The position numbers and the translations under genes were made by a program. The notes under the pieces are model-generated. The model was given only the letters and a program-made list of their open reading frames with translations, was not told where the DNA came from and did no database searches. Below, one piece after another: positions 1 through 7,046 of a DNA stretch of 8,845 nt. Each line of letters starts with the position of its first letter. The first letter of the stretch is position 1. The stretch spans positions 1 through 8,845 of the forward strand of contig JAFQUW010000066.1 of NCBI GenBank assembly GCA_017408325.1. The letters run 5' to 3'. This stretch comes from Clostridia bacterium (GTDB taxonomy: Bacteria > Bacillota > Clostridia > Oscillospirales > SIG627).

Positions 1-7
1 TCTGAAT

Positions 8-376
8 ATGCTCCCGCTCATTTTGATCCTGTCGGCCTTTGCCCTGCTTACGCTGCTCTTTCTGCTTCCGCAGACGATGCGCTTTGAGTCCGACGCCCTT
101 TGCATCACCCAATTTGCCGCAAAGAAGGTCCGTGTCCCCTACGACAAGGTCTTCAACTGCGACGCAAAGTTGAAAGACTCGTTTTTGAACGCCGCATACA
201 GCTCAACCGTGAAGGTCTATTACCGCAACGAACGAAACCGAAAATGCGCCCTCCTGCTGCGCCCCGAGCGCGCCGAACTCTTTGTCGACGAACTGAAACG
301 ACGCTGCAAAGAGTTTCGGGAAGAGTCAAACAAAGAAAGTTTGGTCGACGTGTTCTTCCGCGAGGACGACCGCTAA
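8..376 (+). CDS. Membrane-anchored PH-like domain protein, probably 5'-truncated by the window edge
   Basis: The visible part encodes 122 residues. Residues 2-22 form a strongly hydrophobic membrane segment. A soluble region follows (about 24-100) with the pattern of a bacterial PH-like domain: an aromatic-rich strand, then a basic KKVRVPYDKV stretch where such domains carry the conserved 'I-P-Y-x-x-I' strand, then a C-terminal helix rich in charged residues. In this family the domain usually follows a pair of membrane helices, and only one is visible. The reading frame is open from the ATG at 8 back to base 2, and no ribosome binding site can be seen, so the real start probably lies upstream. 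The stop is 24 bases before the CoA-transferase, which suggests co-transcription. The function is unknown and the domain assignment rests on pattern only. Confidence 0.6.
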   Translation: MLPLILILSAFALLTLLFLLPQTMRFESDALCITQFAAKKVRVPYDKVFNCDAKLKDSFLNAAYSSTVKVYYRNERNRKCALLLRPERAELFVDELKRRCKEFREESNKESLVDVFFREDDR

Positions 377-380
377 CACA

Positions 381-386
381 AAGGAG
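381..386 (+). promoter_or_regulatory. Ribosome binding site of the CoA-transferase
   Basis: AAGGAG lies 14 bases before the ATG at 401. The spacing is longer than the usual 5-9 bases, but no better start is seen, and the N-terminal sequence from 401 matches the family start. Confidence 0.5.
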
Positions 387-400
387 ATTTTCTTCAGGTT

Positions 401-1618
401 ATGAACAAACCCTTATCCAACATCCGCGTCGTGGAACTTGCGGACTACGTGTCCGCCCCCGTCTGCGCACGCATCCTCGCCGATCTGGGTGCGGAGGTCA
501 TCAAGATCGAGCGCGAGAGCGGAAACGTCTGGCGCGAAACGGGCAAAGCCAGTTGCCCGGGCAAATTCACCGACGAAGAAAACCCGGGCTACGACATCAA
601 CAACACCGGCAAACTCCACGTCGTCCTGAATCTGAAGACCCCGGAAGGGCTTGCCGCCTGCCACCGCCTTTTGGAGACGGCGGACGTCTTTGTGACCAAT
701 ATGCGCGTGCAGGCACTCAAACGTCTCGGCCTCGACTACGACACCCTCAAGGACCGTTATCCGCGCCTCGTCTACGCCATTGGCCTCGGATACGGGGAAA
801 AAGGGCCCGACGCCGACAAGCCTGCCTTTGACCACACCGCTTTCTGGGCGAGAACGGGCTTTTTGCTCGACATGGCCCCCGTGACCGAAGACTATCACCC
901 CGTTTTTCCGCCCTCTTCCGTGGGCGACAACTTCACGGGAATGACCCTTGCCGTAGAGGTCTGCGCCGCGCTCTTCCACCGCCTCACCACGAAAAAAGGC
1001 GACTATGTGCGCTCCTCGCTCTTTCACAACGGCATCTTCGCCATGGGCGCGATGCAGATCGCCACGCAGGGCCCCGACGGCTCCGTTTTTCCGCGCACGC
1101 GTGAGAAACTCGGCGTCGCCTACGGGGACTACAAGTGCGCCGACGGCGTCTACGTCTATATCGCGGCCGGCTATGCGGAACAACTCATCGAAAAAGTGTT
1201 CACCATTATCGGACGGGAAGATCTCATCACGGACCCGCGGTTCAACTCCGTCGACGCGAGACGTGAACACGCGGAAGAACTCTACGAGATCGTCTGCGCC
1301 GCGATGCTCTCCCGCACCTCCGACGAATGGCTCGCCTTTGCCGAAGAAGCGGATATCCCGATGGTGAAAATGCAGCATTTCTCCGATCTCTCCGAGGACG
1401 TTCAGGCTCTGGAAAACGGATACGTCCAGGACGTCACCTACGAAAGCGGCACCACCTACAAGATCGCTTCCAGCCCGATCGAGATGGACTCCGTCGGGGC
1501 GCTGTTCACCGAGCCGACCAAAAAGATCGGCGCGGACACAGACGCGGTGCTGACCGCCGTCGGCTACAGCGAAGAAGAACTGACCTCCCTCAAGGACAAA
1601 GGGGTCATCAACCGATAA
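401..1618 (+). CDS. Family III (CaiB/BaiF) CoA-transferase, FldA/HadA-like
   Basis: This 405-residue protein has the normal length of a family III CoA-transferase, which moves CoA between carboxylic acids in the cytoplasm. The N-terminal segment (residues 6-37, VVELADYVSAP then ADLGAEVIKIE) is the family's CoA-binding Rossmann start. The GDNFTG motif at 175-180 carries the expected catalytic aspartate, D176, equivalent to D169 of formyl-CoA transferase, which forms aspartyl-CoA anhydrides. GKLHVVLNLKTPEG (70-83), LDYDTLKDRYPRLVY (111-125) and GYGEKGPD (130-137) follow family order. The pattern 'GYD-x-x-NTGK' and the overall sequence recall clostridial enzymes acting on aryl-lactate or 2-hydroxyacyl acids (FldA, HadA), but the substrate cannot be read from sequence. 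No dehydratase (HadBC/FldBC) genes adjoin it, so the fermentation role is not supported here. It sits 23 bases before an acyltransferase gene. An uncharacterised acyl-CoA supply role is an alternative. Confidence 0.93.
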   Translation: MNKPLSNIRVVELADYVSAPVCARILADLGAEVIKIERESGNVWRETGKASCPGKFTDEENPGYDINNTGKLHVVLNLKTPEGLAACHRLLETADVFVTNMRVQALKRLGLDYDTLKDRYPRLVYAIGLGYGEKGPDADKPAFDHTAFWARTGFLLDMAPVTEDYHPVFPPSSVGDNFTGMTLAVEVCAALFHRLTTKKGDYVRSSLFHNGIFAMGAMQIATQGPDGSVFPRTREKLGVAYGDYKCADGVYVYIAAGYAEQLIEKVFTIIGREDLITDPRFNSVDARREHAEELYEIVCAAMLSRTSDEWLAFAEEADIPMVKMQHFSDLSEDVQALENGYVQDVTYESGTTYKIASSPIEMDSVGALFTEPTKKIGADTDAVLTAVGYSEEELTSLKDKGVINR

Positions 1619-1641
1619 ACGAACGAAAGAAGGACAACGAT

Positions 1642-2307
1642 ATGGTTCTCGGAATCTACGGTGCCAGCGGCCTCGGCACCGAATATGAAGGCTTGGCAGA
1701 ACGCATCAACGAAGAACAGTCTCGCTGGAGCGAGATCTTCTTCATCGACGACGCGCCCGAAAAGAACGGCACCACGCTCGTCGATCTTGGCGTGTTGAGT
1801 TTTGACGATGCCGTCAGCAAATACGGTACGGAAAATCTCGAGACGATCCTCGCCATCGGCGAGCCTGCGGTCAAAGACCTCGTCTTTGAAAAGGTGCGCG
1901 CGCGCGGCGTCGCGATCACGAATCTCATTCATCCCGAAGTGCGCATTCCGCGCGGTTTTTCGTGCGGCGACGGGCTTCTCGTGCACCGCGGCAGCGGACT
2001 GCCCCCCCGTTCCGTCTTCGGAAACAACGTGCTCATTCAGGGACACGCCATCCTCGGACACGACCTTGAAATCGGCGACAACGTCGTCATCTCCTCGCTC
2101 GCCTTTGTCGGCGGCGACACAAAGATCGGCAGAAACACCTACGTCGGCCCCGGTTCCTGCATCCGAAACGGGCTGACCATCGGCGAAAACGTCATCGTCG
2201 GTATGGGCTCGGTCGTAACCAAGGATATCCCCTCGGGCTCTGTCGTCTACGGAAACCCGGCAAAGGTGATGCGCAAAAACGACTCGGGCCGCGTCTTCTC
2301 GAAATAA
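1642..2307 (+). CDS. NeuD/PglD-type sugar O- or N-acyltransferase (left-handed beta-helix)
   Basis: The gene encodes 221 residues, the usual length for the NeuD/PglD family, which transfers an acetyl or other acyl group from acyl-CoA to a sugar or sugar nucleotide. Residues 1-95 form a Rossmann-like domain beginning LGIYGASGLG; its glycine pattern (GASGLG) differs from the usual GAGGHG. From about 100 to 205 there are hexapeptide repeats (for example IGDNVVISSLAFVG and IGRNTYVGPG), ending with the typical VVYGNPAKVMRK tail. H140, in AILGHDLEIGD, is at the position of the catalytic histidine of PglD. The start was chosen at the ATG at 1642 because AGAAGGA lies just upstream and the family N-terminus begins here; the longer open frame from 1327 overlaps the CoA-transferase and is noise. 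Its neighbours are the CoA-transferase upstream and a membrane acyltransferase 46 bases downstream. Confidence 0.9.
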   Translation: MVLGIYGASGLGTEYEGLAERINEEQSRWSEIFFIDDAPEKNGTTLVDLGVLSFDDAVSKYGTENLETILAIGEPAVKDLVFEKVRARGVAITNLIHPEVRIPRGFSCGDGLLVHRGSGLPPRSVFGNNVLIQGHAILGHDLEIGDNVVISSLAFVGGDTKIGRNTYVGPGSCIRNGLTIGENVIVGMGSVVTKDIPSGSVVYGNPAKVMRKNDSGRVFSK

Positions 2308-2353
2308 ACCCGCCCCTCTCTTTCCACGAACCTTTTGTTTTGGAGAACGACTT

Positions 2354-3358
2354 ATGACGTTTAAAGATCTGCTGCGTTACAGATCGGCGTGGCTCGGCGT
2401 CGCGCTCATCTGGGTCACCTTCTATCACCTCCCCGTCGACTCGGGTCCGTTTGACATGCTGAAGGCGATCGGATACGGCGGTGTGGACATCTGTCTGTTT
2501 GCCTCGGGCATCGGCTGCTTCTTCTCTTTGTCCAAAGACGCGGACGTCTGGGCGTTTTACAAACGACGCCTGCGCCGTCTGGGCCCGACCTATCTTCTGT
2601 TTATCGTCGTCTGGCTTGCGTTTCGCCTTGCCATCGGACAGTTCGATCTACAGATGGCGCTCGGCAATCTTCTGGCACTCCAGAACTTCACAGGACACGG
2701 CGGAGAGTTCAACTGGTACGTCAGTGCCATCTTCCTGTTCTACCTGTTCGCGCCGTATTTCAAACTCATCGCCGAACGGGAAAGCCGCGCCCGAACCACT
2801 TTGTTTTTCGTGTTTTTGGTCGCCTGTTCCGTCCCGTTCTGGCACGCCGACCACCTGTTGATCGCCGTCTCGCGTCTGCCGATCTTCTTTTTGGGCTTCC
2901 TCTTCGGCAAGGTCTGCCGAACAAACAAGACCATAAAAAGAACGCACGTCGTCCTCCTGGCGGTCAGTCTCGTGCTGGGTCTCGCGGCCATTCTTGCCGT
3001 CGACCGTTTCGGCGCGGACTACATCTGGTCGCACGGCCTTCAGTGGTATCCCTTCATCCTCATCACTCCACCGCTATGCCTTCTGATCTCCCTTTTCTCT
3101 TCCCTTCTTTCGAAGACGAAGTGGACGCGGGCGATCGTCTCCTTTTTCTCACTGTGCGGCGAGTATTCGTTTGAACTCTATCTGCTGCACTTTTTCCTGA
3201 TCTCAGTGGTCAACGTCCTACTCAAACTGCCTGCCTTTGCACCGCACTCCACACTCCTCTGGCTCGGCGCAGGGCTGCTTCTCTTTTTCCTTTGCTACCT
3301 GCTTCGCCGCGTGGCAAACGGACTCTCCACCCTTCTGTTTCAAACAAAAAAGGACTGA
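2354..3358 (+). CDS. Integral-membrane acyltransferase, family 3 (OafA/WecH-like)
   Basis: This 334-residue protein has about ten hydrophobic segments spread over its length, the usual layout for acyltransferase family 3 (Pfam Acyl_transf_3). These proteins O-acylate glycans, peptidoglycan or other surface molecules across the cytoplasmic membrane. Family marks in order are: a histidine in the first helix (H25, TFYHLP); YGGVDICLFASGIG (41-54), matching the family's 'GVDIFFxLSG'; the basic turn FYKRRLRRLGPTY (68-80); and FNWYVSAIFLFYLFAPYF (119-136), matching the 'WYLSALLLFY' segment. There is no extra SGNH domain, so only the membrane part is present. TGGAGAA precedes the ATG with good spacing. 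It is the last gene before the terminator at 3369 and probably shares a transcript with the CoA-transferase and the hexapeptide acyltransferase. The acceptor is unknown. Confidence 0.9.
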   Translation: MTFKDLLRYRSAWLGVALIWVTFYHLPVDSGPFDMLKAIGYGGVDICLFASGIGCFFSLSKDADVWAFYKRRLRRLGPTYLLFIVVWLAFRLAIGQFDLQMALGNLLALQNFTGHGGEFNWYVSAIFLFYLFAPYFKLIAERESRARTTLFFVFLVACSVPFWHADHLLIAVSRLPIFFLGFLFGKVCRTNKTIKRTHVVLLAVSLVLGLAAILAVDRFGADYIWSHGLQWYPFILITPPLCLLISLFSSLLSKTKWTRAIVSFFSLCGEYSFELYLLHFFLISVVNVLLKLPAFAPHSTLLWLGAGLLLFFLCYLLRRVANGLSTLLFQTKKD

Positions 3359-3368
3359 ACACAAAGAA

Positions 3369-3398
3369 AAAACAGCGTGGCTTCTGCCACGCTGTTTT
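3369..3398. terminator. Bidirectional intrinsic terminator between convergent operons
   Basis: A perfect inverted repeat: 13-base arms AAAACAGCGTGGC (3369-3381) and GCCACGCTGTTTT (3386-3398) around a TTCT loop. An A-run precedes it and a T-run follows it, so it can stop transcription from both sides. It lies 10 bases after the stop of the membrane acyltransferase and 10 bases beyond the stop of the opposing HAD gene. Confidence 0.93.
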
Positions 3399-3408
3399 CG
3401 TTTTCTCG

Positions 3409-3969
3409 TCAATGGATCTTCCAGTCGACGACGGTTCCCTTTTGGATCAGAAACGCACGCTTTGCGATCTTTGCCATGGGAAGGTCGGAGACGGAATCGG
3501 AATAGAATTCGTCGACCGCCCGAATGCCGCAATCTTCGAAGAGTCGGCGCACTTTTTCTTCGCCGTAACAGTTTTCCCCCGTATAAACGCCGTTTTTCGG
3601 GTCCACGCGGGACGCCAGCAAACGCCCGACGCCGAGTTTGCGGCAGATCGGCCGAAGCAAAAACTCGGGAGACGCGGAAATGACGACGTCGTCTTCCCGC
3701 TTTTGTTTGAGGTAGAAGGAGTAGATCTTGCATTCGTGTTTCTGCCAGAATAATTCGACCTCACCTTCGGTGTCAAGCGACTGGAAAAAGGAGAAAAACC
3801 GTTCTTTCATCTCGGTCTTTCGGATCCTCCCCAGCGCGTACAGCAAGAACGCCCACGCCTGCTTGGGCGCAAAGCGCAGGATCGACGGATGCCGCTTAAG
3901 CGAAAACAGGTAAAAATCGACCGTGCTGTCTCCGCCGTAGATGGTCTTGTCAAAATCGTATGCGTTCAA
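3409..3969 (-). CDS. HAD-superfamily phosphatase (subfamily IB-like)
   Basis: The gene encodes 186 residues with the complete HAD catalytic set. Motif I is DFDKT at residues 5-9 (nucleophile D5, acid/base D7), motif II is S98 in VVISAS, motif III is K139 in GEEKV, and motif IV is SDSVSDLP (157-164) with D158 and D162 binding magnesium. Residues about 15-90 would form a helical C1 cap as in phosphoserine-phosphatase-type (IB) members. The start is a TTG at 3967-3969: motif I begins four residues later, as is normal for the family, and GGAGG lies 7 bases upstream. The longer frame to 4218 overlaps the UbiA gene and lacks family similarity. It follows the UbiA gene by 13 bases, with the UbiA stop placed next to this ribosome binding site, so translation is probably coupled. 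By context it may remove the 5-phosphate from a polyprenyl-phospho-phosphoribose; that is inference. A general small-molecule phosphatase is the alternative. Confidence 0.88.
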   Translation of the reverse strand: MNAYDFDKTIYGGDSTVDFYLFSLKRHPSILRFAPKQAWAFLLYALGRIRKTEMKERFFSFFQSLDTEGEVELFWQKHECKIYSFYLKQKREDDVVISASPEFLLRPICRKLGVGRLLASRVDPKNGVYTGENCYGEEKVRRLFEDCGIRAVDEFYSDSVSDLPMAKIAKRAFLIQKGTVVDWKIH

Positions 3970-3982
3970 GCCGGGGCCTCCG

Positions 3983-4843
3983 TCACAAGAGATACAAAAT
4001 GGTAAACATCGCCGCAAAGTACAAAAGGCACAGCGAAAGCAAGACCTTGTCGTGAAGCAAAACTTCCACAGGATCGCCGTCGGAGTCGCCCTCGACGTCG
4101 AGGCTGTACTTGAGCGTGATGAGAAGCACGAGCGGCACGGTGAGGATGAGCAATTCGCTGTTGTAAAGACGGATCGTCCGCTCGTCGGTGCTCCACAGAG
4201 CATAGAACACGTTGGCAAGCGTCAGGCACATATACATACTTTGATCCAGAAATCGGACGGGGTATGCCTTCAAGACCTTGCGCGTCTCGCCGCCGCCGAG
4301 GTTTTTCAGTTCGTTTCTGCGCTTGCCGAGGGCGAAATAGAACGAGAGCGCGATCACGGTCAGATAGAGCCAGTTGGAGATCGTGATCCCCGTGACGAGC
4401 GCACCGTAGAGAATGCGCAGCAAAAAGCCCGCGACCAGAATCGAAATGTCGACGATGGGCAGATTCTTCAGTCCGAAACTGTAGGCCAGATTGAGGAGAA
4501 AATACAGGGCGAGAAGTGCGCTTGCAAGCGGATGGAACGCGGCGAGGTTCAGCAGTGCCGCAACGACCAGAAGCAGGGCGGCCAGGATCCAAGCCGCCTT
4601 GACCGACACCGTGCCCGCGGCAATCGGACGGCGGCACTTGGTCGGGTGGTTTCGGTCCTTGTTGCGGTCGCGGATGTCGTTGATGACGTACACGGCCGAA
4701 GAGACGAAGCAAAACGCGCCGAAGGCAAGCAGCCCCGCGGTCAGTTTTTCCGGTTGGAACAGCTGTCCGCTGCACGCCAGAGCGGCAAAGACCAGAATGT
4801 TCTTGATGTAGTGATGCACGCGCATCAGTTTCAAATAGCGCAT
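3983..4843 (-). CDS. UbiA-family polyprenyl-phosphate phosphoribosyltransferase (DPPR synthase-like)
   Basis: This 286-residue membrane protein has about eight to nine hydrophobic helices. It resembles decaprenyl-phosphate phosphoribosyltransferase (mycobacterial UbiA, Rv3806c) more than quinone or haem prenyltransferases. That family transfers phosphoribose from PRPP to polyprenyl phosphate on the cytoplasmic side of the membrane. Marks seen: MRVHHYIKNILVFA (7-20), like the 'RPxQWxKN' start; NDIRDRNKDRNHPTK (55-69) giving NDxxDxxxD plus the DPPR-type 'HPTK-RRPIAAG' continuation; YSFGLKNLPIVDI (121-133); GKRRNEL (173-179); and a late YSLDVEG with D265 in LLHDKVL. The ATG at 4841-4843 was chosen for GGAGG 5 bases upstream and for the family N-terminus; the longer frame to 4948 overlaps the preceding gene. 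It lies between the large membrane protein and the HAD phosphatase. Specificity for PRPP is inferred from motifs. Confidence 0.88.
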   Translation of the reverse strand: MRYLKLMRVHHYIKNILVFAALACSGQLFQPEKLTAGLLAFGAFCFVSSAVYVINDIRDRNKDRNHPTKCRRPIAAGTVSVKAAWILAALLLVVAALLNLAAFHPLASALLALYFLLNLAYSFGLKNLPIVDISILVAGFLLRILYGALVTGITISNWLYLTVIALSFYFALGKRRNELKNLGGGETRKVLKAYPVRFLDQSMYMCLTLANVFYALWSTDERTIRLYNSELLILTVPLVLLITLKYSLDVEGDSDGDPVEVLLHDKVLLSLCLLYFAAMFTILYLL

Positions 4844-4853
4844 CGTGCCCTCC

Positions 4854-6914
4854 TCAAACGGGATAATTCGTCGTGGCAAACTGCAAAAGTTGAGCCATCG
4901 CGGGAATGTTAAACAGCAGAAGCGTTGCCGTGGCCGCGGCCGTGGCAAGCGGAATCAAAAAGCGCACCGAGAGCCACGCTTCGATCTTCTCAAACAGTCG
5001 GAACAGCAGCACAAGATAGGCCCAGCCGAAATAGAGCGCGTAGAGGATCAGCCCGTTTTCCTTCGTGCCCCAGCCGAGCACGAACAGCAGCAAGACGGAA
5101 AAGGCGACCCACACGCCGGAAAAGACCGCGTCTTTTTTGTCGCGGTTGCAGACCGCACTCAAGAGCGCAAGGATCAGAAGCACCGTGCCGAGGATGCTCA
5201 CCCCGTCCGCCGGCAACAGTTGCCAGGAAGGGTGTCCGCCGACAGTGGCCTCGCCTGCCGCGGGGGAAACGAAGATATTTCGGACGAAATGCGTGAACTG
5301 GTAGAGTTTTTCCGTCAGCGTGACGGCTTTGCCCGTGTATCCGGACAACGCACCGACTCTCGAGAAGACGTTGAGCACCACGTCAAAGCGGCAGAAAACA
5401 AACCAGAGCGCAAAAAACTCCAGTCCGTATTTCGCCAGGTCGAAGACATAGGCAAAAAAGTTCTTTTTCGGTGAGCGTTCGCTCAGCGCGGGCAGAAGCA
5501 CCGCCCCCGTCAAAAGCGTGCCGCCGACGCCCCAGACGGCGAGTCGCTTTGCGCGAGACGTCTCGCAGATCACGTACAAACAGACGGCAAGCCAGAAATA
5601 CGCCACGACGTACTGCTCCATCATCACCGAAAAGAGAAGTTGCGCGTAGGTAGAGACCGACAGAGTCATAAAACAGGCGCGGCGGAGCGCAGAGAGACGC
5701 ATCGCGCGGGAAATGAGGAAGTTTGCCGCAAAAAGCAGGACGATCTGCATGGAGTTGATCAGGATCGCGCGCACGCTCTCCGACACGCAGAAGATGCGGG
5801 AGAACAGATACGGGATCGCGGTAAACGGGGCGGAAAACACGGCAAACAAGGGCTGCCGAAGGTCGTTTTCGGGATGAGTCAGCCAAACGTACGCATTTCC
5901 CTTCACCAAAGACGGCGAATCCGAGGAATAGAGGAGGTCGTAAAAATACTCCGTACCGTAAAACGCCTCGCTCTGCAAAAAGGAGAAGGTCACAAAGCCG
6001 AGCACAAGCGTCAAAAGTGCGCCGTAAAAGATCCACTCCGAACGGCGGACGCCGAGACGCGGGTCGATCCCGTCAAACAACCGCCCGAATTCCCGAAAGA
6101 AGAGCGAAAGGGCAAAATAGACGAAGAAAAACGCCGCCGCGGCACCGACGTAGCCGAGGACGAGGAAAGCCGACTCAAACTTCGGGGAAAGATGCATCGC
6201 CTCGCAGAGTTGGAGCATCTTTTTATAAAACCCCTCCTGGTTGCCGAGGCAGATGCCGAGGGCACAGAGCGCACACGCGATCTGCGCGGCGCGGCTCTTT
6301 TGACGGATCACCGCCCACGCGTCAGGCACTTTCATAAAGACGGCGATCAGGATCAGCCCCGTGACGGGGATGCCGATGAGATAGGTGAGATCTTTGGTGA
6401 CCGTCAGGCAGAAAAGAGAAAGACCCGACAGCGGAAAGATCCAGTTTTTTTTCAGGGATCGGACGCTTGACGTCGAAGCGGGAAACAGACGATCCAGCGC
6501 ACACGAAAACCAATACACCGCCACTCTCGTCAGAGTGTACAGCGCGAAAAAGCCGATCAGACAAAAAAGTCCGCCCACACAGATCAGAACAAGCGAGGTG
6601 CCAAGCCCCGTCGCCGCGGAAAGGGCCGAGACCCACGCACTCGCCGCATGAGCGGCACGAAAGGCACGCAGTCCCAAAAACGCGAGAAGCAAGGCCGGCA
6701 AAACACAGGCCGCACGGGCCGCACGAGACGAACAGACGGTTCTCGTCACGTCGAACGCACTCGCCGCCAAGAGAGCCGCGGCCACCGCACAACACAGCGC
6801 GAGCGACACAAGAGAAACGGACCACGTAAGGCACAGCAAGCCCAAGCCGGAAAGCAGCAGTCCCACGTTGTTTCGGACGTTTTTCCGCGCGGCGGACCAA
6901 GACAATTTTTCCAC
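4854..6914 (-). CDS. Large polytopic membrane protein, GT-C glycosyltransferase-like
   Basis: The protein has 686 residues and well over a dozen hydrophobic helices. I do not recognise an exact family. About nine helices occupy residues 1-312. A longer polar loop follows (about 313-355) with conserved-looking acidic and aromatic residues: YDLLYSSDSPSL at 325-336, then THPENDLRQPLF at 346-357. More helices run to the C-terminus. An acidic loop followed by 'H-P-x-x-x-x-x-Q-P-L-F' is reminiscent of the extracytoplasmic catalytic loop of GT-C glycosyltransferases, which use polyprenyl-phosphate sugars. In GT-C enzymes that loop usually follows the first helix, so here an N-terminal membrane module would be added. 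The start is a GTG at 6912-6914 with GAGGGGGAG directly upstream (6918-6926); the open frame from 7049 begins upstream of the promoter and is excluded. Its stop (TGA) overlaps the ribosome binding site of the UbiA gene 10 bases away. A membrane protein of another function cannot be excluded. Confidence 0.85.
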   Translation of the reverse strand: MEKLSWSAARKNVRNNVGLLLSGLGLLCLTWSVSLVSLALCCAVAAALLAASAFDVTRTVCSSRAARAACVLPALLLAFLGLRAFRAAHAASAWVSALSAATGLGTSLVLICVGGLFCLIGFFALYTLTRVAVYWFSCALDRLFPASTSSVRSLKKNWIFPLSGLSLFCLTVTKDLTYLIGIPVTGLILIAVFMKVPDAWAVIRQKSRAAQIACALCALGICLGNQEGFYKKMLQLCEAMHLSPKFESAFLVLGYVGAAAAFFFVYFALSLFFREFGRLFDGIDPRLGVRRSEWIFYGALLTLVLGFVTFSFLQSEAFYGTEYFYDLLYSSDSPSLVKGNAYVWLTHPENDLRQPLFAVFSAPFTAIPYLFSRIFCVSESVRAILINSMQIVLLFAANFLISRAMRLSALRRACFMTLSVSTYAQLLFSVMMEQYVVAYFWLAVCLYVICETSRAKRLAVWGVGGTLLTGAVLLPALSERSPKKNFFAYVFDLAKYGLEFFALWFVFCRFDVVLNVFSRVGALSGYTGKAVTLTEKLYQFTHFVRNIFVSPAAGEATVGGHPSWQLLPADGVSILGTVLLILALLSAVCNRDKKDAVFSGVWVAFSVLLLFVLGWGTKENGLILYALYFGWAYLVLLFRLFEKIEAWLSVRFLIPLATAAATATLLLFNIPAMAQLLQFATTNYPV

Positions 6915-6917
6915 AGT

Positions 6918-6926
6918 CTCCCCCTC
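6918..6926 (-). promoter_or_regulatory. Ribosome binding site deciding the GTG start of the large membrane protein
   Basis: On the minus strand GAGGGGGAG ends 3 bases before GTG (about 6 bases if the first GAGGGG pairs). It is about 25 bases from the predicted transcription start, which supports this start over the upstream ATG at 7049. Confidence 0.7.
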
Positions 6927-6945
6927 AAAACAGTTTGTTCTTTTT

Positions 6946-6974
6946 ATTATATCACTTTTCCGCCGTTTTTTCAA
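6946..6974 (-). promoter_or_regulatory. Sigma-A type promoter of the GT-C/UbiA/HAD operon
   Basis: On the minus strand TTGAAA (6974-6969) and TATAAT (6951-6946) are separated by exactly 17 bases: five of six and six of six matches to the vegetative consensus. It places the start of transcription near 6939, giving a short leader with a strong ribosome binding site before the GTG at 6914. Confidence 0.85.
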
Positions 6975-7023
6975 CCGCGCCCCCGAGAGCCAAATGTCCG
7001 CCGCAGAAAAAAGACGCCGAAAA

Positions 7024-7046
7024 CCGAAAAAACTCTGTTTTTTCGG
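7024..7046. repeat. Perfect inverted repeat in the divergent intergenic region
   Basis: CCGAAAAAA (7024-7032) and TTTTTTCGG (7038-7046) form 9-base arms around CTCTG. A second GCCGAAAA at 7016-7023 can also pair with the right arm. It lies upstream of both divergent promoters, so it could be an operator or the remnant of a terminator; it is too AT-rich to be a strong hairpin. The rest of 6975-7100 shows nothing else. Confidence 0.4.

Noticed and set aside
413..1378. Long open frame (321 codons) on the minus strand inside the CoA-transferase gene
   Set aside because: It is antisense to a gene with clear motifs, its protein is low in family-like pattern and rich in residues expected from the reverse of GC-rich codons, and it has no ribosome binding site of note.
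401..1618. Complete reductive Stickland (Fld/Had) pathway
   Set aside because: Only a CoA-transferase is present; no dehydratase subunits, activator, acyl-CoA dehydrogenase or lactate dehydrogenase genes adjoin it.
3970..4218. N-terminal extension of the HAD protein
   Set aside because: It overlaps the UbiA gene out of frame, is rich in serine and cysteine without pattern, and HAD motif I should lie near the N-terminus.
3941..4912. Long plus-strand open frame across the UbiA gene
   Set aside because: It is the antisense shadow of the UbiA gene; the product is a charged, Q/R/E-rich sequence without any fold pattern.
5640..6470. Plus-strand open frame of 276 codons inside the large membrane protein gene
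   Set aside because: It is the reverse of hydrophobic codons, giving a highly charged product, with no promoter or ribosome binding site.
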